Assembly (NCBI GenBank): GCA_005406025.1
Contig: BGZK01000003.1
Coordinates: 620,001 to 684,000 of the forward strand
Length of the DNA stretch: 64,000 nucleotides
Direction: 5' to 3'
Source: Eumeta japonica
Taxonomy: Eukaryota > Arthropoda > Insecta > Lepidoptera > Psychidae
Positions 13,571 through 26,700 of the stretch are shown piece by piece. The stretch's first letter is position 1; every line of letters begins with the position of its first letter. Both the position numbers and the translations under genes were made by a program. The notes under the pieces were generated by a model. The model worked only from the letters and a program-made list of their open reading frames with translations. It made no database searches and was not told the origin of the DNA.

Positions 13571-14346
13571 TGCTAATTCATTAACGTTGCGTGAAATTGA
13601 AATTTTTTTAGGCGCGTTAGGCGATTTTCGAATGATGACAATTTTGTTAGTTCGCATCCCTGACATGTTAATGTTTGGGGTATATTTGGAAAATTTATAT
13701 GGGAATTATGTTATTAAGTTCTATTACAACATTAGTGTTGATTTATTTAATTTGAAAAGCTAGAATTTTGCAATCCAAAGCTTAATATGGACATTGACTT
13801 TTATTTTCAATGTTGCGGGCTTGTACAGCCTATCATGTATTTTGATAAATAAATAAACCATATGAAAATACAATTATTGCTCGTAATGCCGATAGATGTG
13901 AAAAACAGAAAATCCATAAAACACTGTTTTTTCATAGTTTTAAGTTATTACTTCTTTCGATAGGCCCCAATGACTGTCAGTTAATTTTGTTCGTACGACA
14001 CCACCGCTAATGTTATTCTCATTAAAAAGGTTTTTAGTGCTTAAATTCGTTTAGAATTTATAACAATTGAAATAACCACTTAGATCCCATCGAAAGGAAA
14101 TTATCAACAATGCTCTATTTGTTTTTTATTTACTGTTGATCAGTATTCTATAAGTGTGATAGTTTTACAGAATCAGCTCCAATTAAACTTTGAACGTTTT
14201 CTCATTGTTTTTTGTATTTAAATAGCGAAGTCGTATTAAAATTGATATTATGTCCAAAGGGATGTAACATCAATTTTAACACGTGGAGTACACTGAATGT
14301 TTTGCGTAAATTGTAAATAAAACAGTTTACATGTTAAGTAAAATAT

Positions 14347-15383
14347 TTAATCCCTTTCAAAGTATTCTCAATTACATTTTACACACTTTTTCATTCGTTC
14401 AAACCATTTTTAAAACCATGAGCACCATTGATCTGAGGGCATGTTTTGCACGTGCTGGTTGAAAGTTATCACGGCCACTTCTGGCTCCATAAATGTAAAA
14501 CTTCTCATCAAATCTTTGGTTTTTGGGAAAACAAGGAAATCGCATGATGCTTAAGGTCTCGACCAAATACGCGATGGGTCACAAGCTTTACCTTTTCAGA
14601 ACTCAAAAATGACATTGTCTTATTCGCGGTGTGCGGCGAAGCGTTGTCATGAAATAGGATACGAATTCTTGGTCGTTTTTCGCTAACTTATTCTAAGACA
14701 CTGTGCAAACAAATGGTGGTGTACTACTCAGCATTAACTGTCTTTTGTTCTTCAAGTGGGATCGTGCAGACAAAACCCGTCTTGGAGAAAAAAAACGTAA
14801 TCATTTTTTTGCCTACGCTTCTCGACTGCCTCAATTCTGTTGGTTTGCTGTCGCCCACGAGCCCCATGCAGGAGACAGTTGCTTTCATTCCGGCATGTAA
14901 CAATATATCCATGTTTCATCTCCTGTCACAATGCCGTATATGGCATTCGAAACTTTAACAACATTTATTTTACACCAATCAACTCCGATCCTTTTATGTT
15001 CGGGGATGAGTTCATGAGGAATTTAATGGAAACAAAGTTTTCTAACTTAAATGCTGATGTGAGATTTTTTGAATTTGGCTAATATCAATCCCAAAATATC
15101 CTCGAATTTGCTCATAGGTCATACGCGGGTTTTTTTTAATTAATTGCCTGACAGTAGCCACATTTTTCTCAGTGATCGCAGTTAAGAGCCGACCTTCACG
15201 AATTTCATCATGAAAAGAAACAAGACCACGATCAAATTCTGTATATCAACGCCTTACAGTGCCTAAACGAGGTGTTTCCCTCTCAAAAGCATTTTGAAGA
15301 CGAGCAGTGCAGTTTTACGGAGGCAGTGAATTTTTAAAATCATAAAAAGTCATCGGACTAAAATCTTTTTGCGTTAATTCCAT
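14347..15383 (-). pseudogene. Dead full-length mariner transposase
   Basis: Read on the minus strand from ATG (15383-15381) to TAA (14349-14347), 1,037 bp, the usual length of a mariner transposase of about 345 codons. Visible in order: FSPMTFYDFKN start, then FDRGLVSFHDEIREGR, EKNVATVRQLIKKNPRMTYE, MITFFFSKTGFVCTIPLEEQ, a catalytic block LFHDNASPHTANKTMSFLSS and a C-terminal ERMKKCVK. In-frame stops and frameshifts break it several times. The element extends a little beyond the frame on both sides, but TIRs were not fixed. It lies about 740 bp upstream of cadherin exon 1. Confidence 0.85.
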
Positions 15384-16123
15384 TTTTGCCACGGACAATG
15401 AACGTCAAACTCATGTTAAAAACAATTGACACTTGACTTCCCGCGAAAACATATTTTAACTAATGAATAAGTTTATTATGTTTTAAAAATATGCATAACA
15501 TTATTCGAAATTCAAACATTTATGAACGGCCAGGAGTGCAGAACTTTCAGTGTGTTCTGTGTATGAGACATGTCATAATTTATTTGGGCGGGAGTAAAAA
15601 TTCTGTACCTCCCCGCGACCTGCCATTTGGACAGCTTTGGGTGTTGTCGGTATTATCCGACTCAGCGTTTCCATCTCGACATTCGTACTAAAAGCTTCCC
15701 TCTCCATTACAGTCACTTTTTATGTGTGTTTTAGCGTATCATCGTGTCTTCTTACACTAATTCGTATAGCTTTATCCGTAAATATCTATTCGTTTACTTA
15801 AAACCTTAAAATCATTATTAATTTCTAATGAGTGACGGTGACGGTAAAAGTAATACTAAGAACGAACAGTTTCAAAACGAAATGCGACACGAACTGTCAA
15901 TTTTAATTTTGTTCTTGTTTTCATTTAAAAATATTTCAATAAAAAGAAAATCATAAATTTAAATATTTCGCATCTGTCAGACATACCACGATGGTACTGT
16001 CTGATGCATACTTATTTCAGTGGCAAAGTTGACAAACACTATTCTACTGACCAAATCTTAATTAAGATTGTCCCTCATCAAATTCAGTGGACGTGTTGAG
16101 TAACATGCCTTTTTCTTTTGCAG

Positions 16124-16209
16124 CAGAAAGAGAGCACAGCTCCCACCACATCACGAGGCTACGGCATTCGCGGCATTTAGACGGCTACCTGCCCATCCAC
16201 ACGACGACC
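16124..16209 (+). CDS. CadN2: CadN2-like exon 1 (first recognisable; pre-EC1 segment)
   Basis: Acceptor ...ttttcttttgcag is followed by 28 whole codons ending at donor gtgagt (16210). It encodes a His/Arg-rich stretch, EREHSSHHITRLRHSRHLDG and onward, that is not a cadherin fold. RHSR fits the minimal R-x-x-R proprotein-convertase pattern, so cleavage here could release the mature N-terminus just before EC1 (inference). The exon needs one base from an upstream exon to complete its first codon, so at least one more 5' exon exists. The acceptor is a cagcag (NAGNAG) tandem. Confidence 0.65.
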
Positions 16210-18117
16210 GTGAGTATGACATGTCGCGTCACCAGCCCGTGCCGGTTGGCACTCGGAACGTCCCGAATAGCTGTCAGAGCTTCCACTCCCTAGAGTTTTA
16301 CGATTTATTTGATGCTTATTATACTAACAATTTTATTGTTGTTGTTATTTATAAACGTGCATGCATCTATTATGCCTCCTTATTATTGATCTATTACGCA
16401 TATCTTAATTATACAGAAATTCTTCAAAAATCGTGCTTCTGTGCTTCATTTACGATCCAATAAATGTTCATTTTTTAATGTTTATATAATTCTCAAATTA
16501 ATTTATATAGCGCAAACAGAAGCAATTGTAAGTACGGTTTTATAGGCACTGTATTGTTTGATGGAATCTGTAATTAATTATTATCACATTGATCATTCGT
16601 TAAAGTTAAACAATGTGTGGACTTTTTATTTAAAAAGGTTTGTTTGTTTTGATAAGACAGCATGTTTATGATGCACGAGAAAATTAATTAAAATAGAAGA
16701 TGAATTTTTATATAAAAAGACGCAACATTCAATATTTGCCCTTGGCGCCACGATCTTATATTTCAGCTGGGGACAAATTCATCTCCCAAGCTGGCAGTGA
16801 AGGACAACCACAAGCCCGTCTTCACTGAATGCTCTAACTATCGACCCAGCGTGAAGGAAGAGCAACCTGTGGGGACCTACGTTTTTACAGTAAGTAGCTT
16901 AAGCAGTGACCGTTTTTTAGGTTGTCATTTGATCTAGATTAGAATTTTAATATTCGTTGCAAAAAAAAAAGTAGCGGTCACGTTAGTAATTCTTTTTCAT
17001 TATGAATAATTTATGCAACGTCTTAACGTTATAGAAACAGGATTTGGTGAGCTAATTTTTATTTGTGAATGATAATCCAAAATCGAATGTTACATGCGAA
17101 ACAATAAGAATTGATTGCAAAAATCATTTTAAACAGAGAGTAAACTTTCTAAAAATGCTTTATCTAATTGCATGGATTTTGAATGGAACGGTCACTAAAA
17201 TCAAAACGAAATACAACCAAACAGGTACACGCAGCAGACAAAGACCCGCCGGACATGGGTGGAACCGTCACCTACAAGTTCGTGTCGACGCCCGGCGAAA
17301 AGGAGCGCTTCCACGTGGACCCGCAGAGCGGCGCCATCACCACCGCCGATGTCAGTAGAGTCGTCAGAATCACACCGCGATCGGCGAAGTATTCTTAATT
17401 AGAAAAAGAAAAAAACTTTTAAGGCTTTATAAAAATGGCTAAACGCGTTCCACATATTCGTTCAATTTTATCAATCACAATTCTACATGAAGTTAACGAA
17501 TTGGTTAACAAATGATGTGATTTTTTCGCTATTACATAAGCGCTTTAAAGTTTTTTGGTGTCATCAAAAAAATCTTGTTCGTAATCAAATACTTTTTGAC
17601 ATAATACAAAAGACAAAGTATAAATAATGAAGGTTAGATGTTTCAAGGGCATTGTGGCTTTAGATAGTGTTTATATACACTTTCAAATATATTTCACTTT
17701 ATATTTTTATAATTCATTCACTTACTGTATATTAATATCTAGTTAGTAATAATAAAAAAAAAAAACATAATCACCTCATAGAGATCAGCATCAAAATTAT
17801 GTGTTTTCTTAAGTAAATTGATTAAGTAAGCCTGATTAACATATTCAAAGATTTCTTAGAAATCTGTACTTTAACAATATCTTTGTACTTTTTTACTTAT
17901 TATGTCAAACTCTCAAGTACCTAAAATGCTTGGAAATGCCGGACTATAACAATGTGTTTATTTTAAAATCTCCATGTATTCTTTTTTGACATTTTTAATA
18001 GTAAAAATAATTTTCAATATAGTAGTATCATTAGTGAAGTAAAACCGATTATAGAATGTTTGTGACAAATTTTATTTCTTTTGTAGAAAAAAAAATACTA
18101 TTAATGTTTATTACATG

Positions 18118-18198
<81 letters not shown>

Positions 18199-21100
18199 GT
18201 GCGTGCGTGTGTGTGTGTATTTATTCATTAAAACTAAACTTTAATTACTCTCATACTAAATAATAGTAATTTGATACAAGGAACATTACGCTTTGGGCTT
18301 TATCCTCACTCTGTTTACAGTACGGCTTACCGAATGAACATCGTACGCATACAACTCTGGCATTAAACGGCTACAACTTCATATTTTTCTCTTTTTTGTT
18401 TCTTCAATACCTGACATAGGTATTACTTATGTTGCATTTCTGAATTATAATAAAGGAGGCCTTTCATTCTTAAGTGTTTGTACATTTTATCATAAAATAG
18501 GAAAAGTATGCAAATTATATTTACTTAATATCTTCATTATATTAAAAAAAATTCACTTAGAATTTAAAAAAAAATCACAATCTTTAAAAAAATCAATATA
18601 TATTAACAATTTATAAATGTCAATCGCGACTTAATGTACAATGCTTCTTCATCTACATCTCCACCCACAATTTGTTCCAATATGGTGAATAATTTTAATT
18701 GTTTTATTCACCATATTTGTGTGAGAGTGTTGCATTATTGTAAAACTTAAAGTAAATAAGATTATGATAATTAATAGCGAATTTCGTTAATTTTCTTGAT
18801 TGTGCAATTTTGATGTCCTTTACAATAACTCAGCCCAAAGTACGTTAAACGTGTCTTCTTTTGTAAAACAATTAAGAGAGCACAAATTTGTTTACTAGTA
18901 ATTGATAAAAAAACGACTATTATAGAAGTATCGAAGACATTCTGTGAGTATAACAATGGTCTCTTATGCTAGCATGGTGGTTTGTCGACATATCTCAATG
19001 GATTCGTGGATTTTATCTTTTATTTTATAGAAACATGACACCCAAGACATATTTGATTTAGGTAATAGTAAGATACATTGTGTTGTTGTAATCATTCCAC
19101 TGTCTTGAATGTATATAACACGATTATAAACATGTTCCTAAGTGCTCAGTTAATATCGACAGATATTCGATCGTGACGAACCGTCACGAGAGAAGGAAGC
19201 CTACATCACGGTACGGGCCAGCGACAACGGGCAACCGCAACTCGACGACGCTTGTACCATCAAAATAGTCATAGAAGATGTTAACGATAACCAACCAGTC
19301 TTCGATAAAGTTGTGAGTATATCGTCACTGCGGATGCTGTTCTTAATTTTCCTCGACAGTTATAACTTTTATAATGCTATAATCATCGATAAATTGATGT
19401 TGAACGCATTTAGGTCTTGCTCGTGGGATTTTTTTTCAATATTTTGTGTTCACCATTCCTATATATATATATATTTTTTCTTATATCTTTGAATATCTTT
19501 CTCCTACCGCCATCAATGATAATAAAAAAAATCGTAATGTCACTTACTCATTACATGTCTCGCTTTATTGTCAGGTTCATATTTATGTTATCTACTATTT
19601 TGGACGTCTATTTTTTTGTCGTTTAACAGTAATATTTTTTTACTTAATTGTATCCATGAATGTACTCACTTAATTATTGAAATTGATCACCCGGTGATTA
19701 ACACGTGCCTGTTTTCCCAAGGTCTTCCGAGGAGATGTTTGGAAGGTTTGTCAAGAAATCAAAAATAAAGTCAGATATAAGCACATATTCGCGTATTTAC
19801 ACTCAATTAATGTTTATACAAATCTCTTTGGATTGTTACCATTGACGTGTGTTATGTGAAAGCGTCTATCTGTCAATTATTGGTAACGATGCCAAAATAA
19901 AAGAATGTAATAAAAGTATTTTCTTTACTTGCATGTTGCTGCATGTCTGATTTAGGACCGTAAGGCGCCACTCAAGGCGATATTGGTAATAATTTTCTGT
20001 CTGTTTTTTGTTTTGAAATTCACTTTCTTTGCACATTGGTAGACGATGTACTTTTGTTTAGCTAGGCCGCTCTTTCCCCCACTAGGCGCATTTTATCACA
20101 GTGCACGATTATGATTATTTCGGAGGTCTCACAACTTTCTCTACGCTTCGGGCATGCTTTGCGTAGAGCGTTTGAATAAAACGTGTTTCTGTGGAAACGT
20201 TTGAAAGTAACGGATCTGGAAGTTCACAAGGTTTTACGTCACGAATTTACCGCTGTGTTTACGATAAGGAAATCGTTTCATGAATGAACAAATGTTCCTT
20301 TATTTCCTTGTACGATATACTTTAAAGATAAATTTATGTGTTCTACAGTCATATTCCGAGTCGGTGCCTCAAGATTTGCCCAGCGGTAAAGAGGTCATGA
20401 GGATATCGGCCACAGACATCGACGATGGTAACAATTCGATAGTCCACTACAAGCTTGACGACAATTCGCCGGATCAAGCTTACTTTTATATAGATCCCGA
20501 TAATGGAGTGATATTTCTTAACAGAACTATAGACGTGAGTATATATTTATAACTAATTTTAAAGATACGGTTTGTGATAATTGTAATGATTTCGTTTCTT
20601 TGTATCGAGTGAATTCGTTCAGTAATTTTGCAATAATTTCATAGTAGAATTTACAAAAGGTTTTTTTTATAATATATATAGCATAAGCAATATATGTTCA
20701 ATCTGTGCATTTTATATTCGATGATTGTCTTATTTTAGTTTTAAACTATCGAGACACTTTCATATTAAATCTAAATAACGGTTTTACAAAAGTAAATTTT
20801 TATAATACTTTGTTTTTTACAGAAACCCCCTGGTTATAAGTTCAAATTAAGTGCAATAGTTAAAGACAAAGGCGAGCCGCACCAACAGAGTTCAATCTCA
20901 CTTGACATTCAAGTAGTCGAGTCGAATAAAAAAAGTCCTTCATTTGTAGAAGTACCATATGGACCTATAATATTAAAAGAAAATTATGCGGATTTCAACG
21001 CTCACATTGCTACCGTGAGAGCTGTGTGAGTATCTATTTTACATATTTTTATTGCTTTGTTGTCAACTGTAAGTAAAGAACTTGAAAAAGTAATAATTTC

Positions 21101-23670
21101 ATATTGTAGATCGAATATACCCGAAGAAAAGAAGTTGCTATTTGAATTAGTAACTGGGCAGACGGAACAAACAAACAAGTGGCATACTTTTGTATTAGAA
21201 TCAGAAGCTGATTCTGCTTACATTAAACTGGGAAACCATTTAGATTATGAAAAAATAACAGACTATACGTTAACTGTTCGTGTACGGGTGAGTTTGAATA
21301 TTTGTAAAAAAACATAAATATTCTCTAGTGCAATTGTTTTTTAAATAAAGATATTCATTTTTATGTTTTTTAAGCTAAAATAAAAAAGTTACAGTCATGC
21401 TTAATCAATTAATTGATACCACTAAACGGGTATAAAGAAAGTTAATTTATTTATTACAGAACAACTATAATTTAGCAGCTGAAACAATTATCCAAATTGA
21501 AGTAGAAGACGTTAACGATAACATTCCAATATTTAGTGAAGTAAGATCAGGAAGTGTACTAGAAAACGAACCTCCTGGTACACCGGTCATGCAAGTCAGA
21601 GCTTTTGATGCGGACGGCACTTCTGCCAACAATCAAGTCACTTACGAACTCGGGGACCCTTCTGACCCTTTCGCCATAGATAGTATAACCGGTAACATAA
21701 CGACATTAAAAATGTTCGACAGAGAAGAGAGGAGTTTCTATAACATAAAAGTTATAGCCACTGATAACTCCGAGTCTGCGCTTATCCCGGGAAAGCATAA
21801 TTCTGGCCAGCAAGTTTTTAGGATAGAAATCGCTGACAAAAACGATAATCCGCCTCATTTTACACAAGACACTTACGTCGCTGATGCGATTGCGGAAGAC
21901 GCTAACATAAACGAACTTGTAACGCAAGTTACTGCCCTGGATATAGACACGGCATCTGTCGTCTCGTACAGTATCGTAGCAGGTAATACCTACGATGCGT
22001 TTATAATAAAAAATTTCACTGGTGAAATTAGAGTTAATAATAAATTGGATTATGAAAATATAACAAGTTACACGCTCGATGTTCGAGCATTCGACGGTTT
22101 GTACGAAGATTATGCAAAGGTTATCATCAATATTGATAACGTTAATGACAATCCCCCAGTCTTCCTCGCCAATATCACAAAAACTATAGAAGAAGAAAAA
22201 TTATATGAAGGCTGCATTGCAAAGGTATTATCTTTTTATTATGTATAATGGAAATAGTATATCCGTATCTGAATTAAATATTTATTAAGGGAGTAAATTT
22301 AAAATTGCTTTTCCATAAAACTTCAGACGGTTCTGTCGTAGTAGTCAAAACGTAGCAATTAATTTAGTTAAAATTAATAATAATACTTTGTTAAATTTTT
22401 CTATTTGAAAAGTATTAAGATTATTGATGCTTATTTGTCTTTGATGGTGGACAATCTAATTATTTTGAATAATTAGGTGGAGGCGTATGATCCCGACATC
22501 AAAGACCGCAACGCTCCACAAAACATCGTCTATTTCATTGTGAAGCAAGAACAGCAAGAGTTTCTTCAAATAGATGGAGATGGTTGTCTCAGGTTGACGA
22601 AACCTTTAGACAGAGACGCGCCTACCGGCTATTCCACTTGGCAGATCATCATAGCCGCCGTAGACCAAAGAGGCGGACCTACCGGTCTCCGTTCTACTAT
22701 TGAAGTCATTCTAGAACTCACCGATATCAACGACAATGCCCCATTCTTGACTAACGTAAGTATATGTTTAGTTAAATAGGAGAATAATTATGCGAATTAA
22801 ACTTATGAGATATTTTGGGAAAACACCTTTTTTTCACTTTCAGAGTAGAAATAGTAAAAACAATCATATTAATAGTAAAAACAATCATATTAATAGTAAA
22901 AACTGTTTTAAAATTCCTTGTCAAGTTTTATGATAACAAACGACGCTAAAGACGAAGTCTGGCTTGCTTTCTCTTTATGGCATCAATATTCAATAGTGCA
23001 AATATCACTAAAATTTGGTGGTTAATTTATCAAGTAACTTTTATTTATAATAAGTAAACTGATTTCACATAAATAATTGTATCTTATATAATTGAATAAG
23101 ATGAAATTGAAACAATGGGAAAGTTATTTTAGACTCCGTGCGACACAATCAAAATAAAATTAATATTTTCGGCCATGTTTGTCCTCTAGTGCCACCTTTG
23201 GTATTCATACAAAATGGTTTTATGGGTATTTCTTTAAAAATAAGGTGAAAATTTATTTTTAAATGTATTAGATATTTACATAATCAATTTTTTTATCGTA
23301 CGTAAAACATAACTATTAGTATTCTGAATATAATTAACCCTAAATAATGCCATCAATTTTGCGACATTTATTCGTATAGTTTATGCGAGACTTAAATACG
23401 CAGGTATGTATTGTCACATATTCACACAACCGATGATTACCGAGCGCAGCCTCTTACTAAAACCTGATATCAGTGTACTAATTGAATGAATTAAAAGATG
23501 ACCAAATTTAACCTTTTAAATGCTTACTCTTAACCTGTTTAACATCACAAGATAATGTTGTATATGACTAAGTTATTCTACAGTGAAATCATATAAAGGT
23601 CCACTGAATTTTAGAGTTTCATGGCAACAAACAGAAAAGTTTCACGGCAACTCATTTCTTGGCGACTATC

Positions 23671-23738
<68 letters not shown>

Positions 23739-26700
23739 GTACGATAAGCATCACTAACGAGTTAGTTAAAGGCTTACTTTGGGTTCGAATTCTTCCTTAA
23801 TTACGCTATTTAATTATCCAATCCATTAGCTTTTCCGGACGTAAAATTCTTTATGTAATAAAGCGTCGGGCTCCATTAAAGACGTCCTTGATGTCTCACA
23901 AAAGGGGACGTTCCCAAGATAAAAATTGAGTCAAAACAAAAAAGCTCTGAGTTTATTCAACGGCGCTCGCGGACAAAGGTCCCTCTCAAAATCTCGTGTT
24001 ACGGAAACCTTTCATTATCAAGGTGTATATATAGGCCCACGCCCGCCGCACGGCCGGACGGGCCGCGATAGTTTTTTTTTATGCAAATTCCCGTCATCCC
24101 CGCCCGTCGATGTCCGCGGCCGAGCTGGATGTTGTTCCGATGAAGGTCCTAATTACGAATTCGGAAACTGTGGCGCGTCGCTCGCCCGTCGGATTATAGC
24201 GCCCCGCTATCGGGCGCTCGCGCACGCCGAATATTCAAATTAAAACAGTCAGTCAATTTCGAGGATTTTGGATGTTTCGACGCTGCGACGCTAATCTCGA
24301 TTTCCCGGATTACTTTAAGATATCATTATAGCTGTTGAATTATTAGCTTTTCGATTAATAACGCTTTCGGTTTGATTACCTTGCTAATTTATGGGAGATA
24401 AAAGCTGTTGTCGGCGCTAAAGGCCTATAAACAATTAATATTGTGCAATAGTAGTAGTTTAAGGATGTATTATTCGTCACAACTAGTTAACCAAATTTCT
24501 TTGGTTTTCTTATACTCACCCGAGTAATTTATCGATATAGTGATGTATATCTAACATCACTATAAGAATAGTTACTTATATATGCAATATTTGTGAAATA
24601 TGTGGTAGAATTTGTAATTAATGTGCTAATTTAAGTGTCAATTTACTTTTTAATTAGCACTTCTCTCTTTGTCTTTTATATTGGGAGCATCATTAATTGT
24701 ATTTTAACCTTTAAATTTGTTATGTGCCCTTTTCAAATGTTTCTGTCCAATGCAGATGTTTCATCAATCATCAATAAAATTAATGCCGTTTAATTAAGCA
24801 AATCGAAGGTTAAAGGGAGAGCAGCGAGACTAAAATTATATAGGCCGCTTCGTGACATTTACTGAATATTATATAGAAAAGGAAATAAATAGCAACACTA
24901 AAATTATTTCATGAACATTGTTATTAAAATTATTATTAACGCATTATTTTATATTTCTGAGGTAAGAAACAGAGATTACACCCTAATCAGATTAGTTTGA
25001 TACTTATTAGCTAAAAACTTAAATTATTTCAAATCGATGTCAACTTACAAGACATGTGGTAGAGCGTCATCAAAATGTTAGAACTTCTAACGAAAGTTAC
25101 TGCCGTAATCTCAACTTTAAGGTCTTTTAATAATCAACCGGGAGGTGAGGTTGAAAATTTTATAAATGAAAGAGAAGCCGAAACTTGTGTGTTAAAAGAT
25201 TTATTTGAAAATGTTCAAGATTTTATTTAAACGTCAATCTGGTTTCGTTTTAAAGGAAAAAAATTTATTTTGAAGCCAAGGTGACTACTTTTATATAATA
25301 AAGTGGACACTTTGATTTGTCAGAAAGTTTGTACATTTGATAAGAAATTTCTCCCTTGTTCCAATTAATACCTATTAAACATTAGACGGCGGCACTAAAA
25401 ATTCTGATCTTTAGTTTACATGCAATGCTCTTTCTCTATATATACATTTTTTCTTTGATATTAATGTTACTTGGACCACTTGTGTCATTTATTTATAATG
25501 AAGTATGTATATAACATAGCAGTTTATAAACAACGTAAGTTTTTTCACCTCTAGTTTAATAGTATTCCTTTTAAGTTTTTTTTTTTTTTATATAAATGCC
25601 AAAATTCGTTCGGCACGTGTTCATTACCTTTTCGCATTGCTAATTTGCGTTGATCCCGTTCTTTGCCGCGTGATTTAAGTGATCGTTCGTCATTATGCCA
25701 ATTTTCGTAAGACGCACCAGTTGCCCGGCAGCGTGTTAAGGAGCCTCGTGTCGTCGGGTACCAAAGTTAATGGATCCGCATCGGCCCGGGGCACGCGTCG
25801 GGCGCCGTTCGTCCAGCGACTGCGATATTATTTATTTCGCACACATCCTAAAGCGCTTTTTGTTTGTCAACGCAAATCCTCGTGACATGGGTCGCGGCGC
25901 GTCTAACAAAGCGGACAAATATTTTCAGCACACTATTATTTCATGATCATGTCGCGCGTGTTGTGTTTACGCCCGTCGCGCGGATGACTACTTTTCCCAT
26001 TTTCCTTTTGACATCACCCGACAGCGTACGGACTAACTGTGATCTCGTAATAATATATAGGGAAGGCGTCATCGCAAATAAGAGACGTACCATGAAGATA
26101 TCTTAAGATGTACTTAATACGTTATCTTCCTCTCCGGTAGCCATGCACATTAACGTTAACAAGATTTTCTAGACGATAAGCCGTTTTTACTTAGCGGTGA
26201 GTAGTGTGTACCTTAAGTATTGATCATCGGCTGTTTTAAGATATACACACGTCATTGTGATTATAGATAATTTGGGACCGTCTCGTTTGTTCGTGCGTAA
26301 ATTAGGTAGAGCTTAGGACTTTAAGACTTTAGCATAAATATACTTGCGTCATGAAAATTTGCAAACCTTCTATATAGATGATTTTCGACCAACGTTGTTT
26401 TAAAGGTTTCCCACCGCTTATTGACGTATTGTTGGCTTGTTGACGAGGAAAATGCAGCAAATATCTGACATTTAAAATGCAGCAAATATCTGACATTTTT
26501 GTTAAGTATTTAGTCAAGAACAGTGAAAAAAATCATATTACTATTGAATATAGTGTTAAAGCATATATACAGACATGCATAATATGAATTCTAGTAGTAT
26601 ATAAAACTACATTTCAATTATGCCTGCATTACCTATTGACATGCAGCATGCAACCCACTGCCGACCAATTGACAAATATCGAACACCTAAGCAAGTGTTA

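Noticed and set aside
18056..18244. Open frame rich in IY and CV
   Set aside because: Translation of the (AT)n(GT)n microsatellite.
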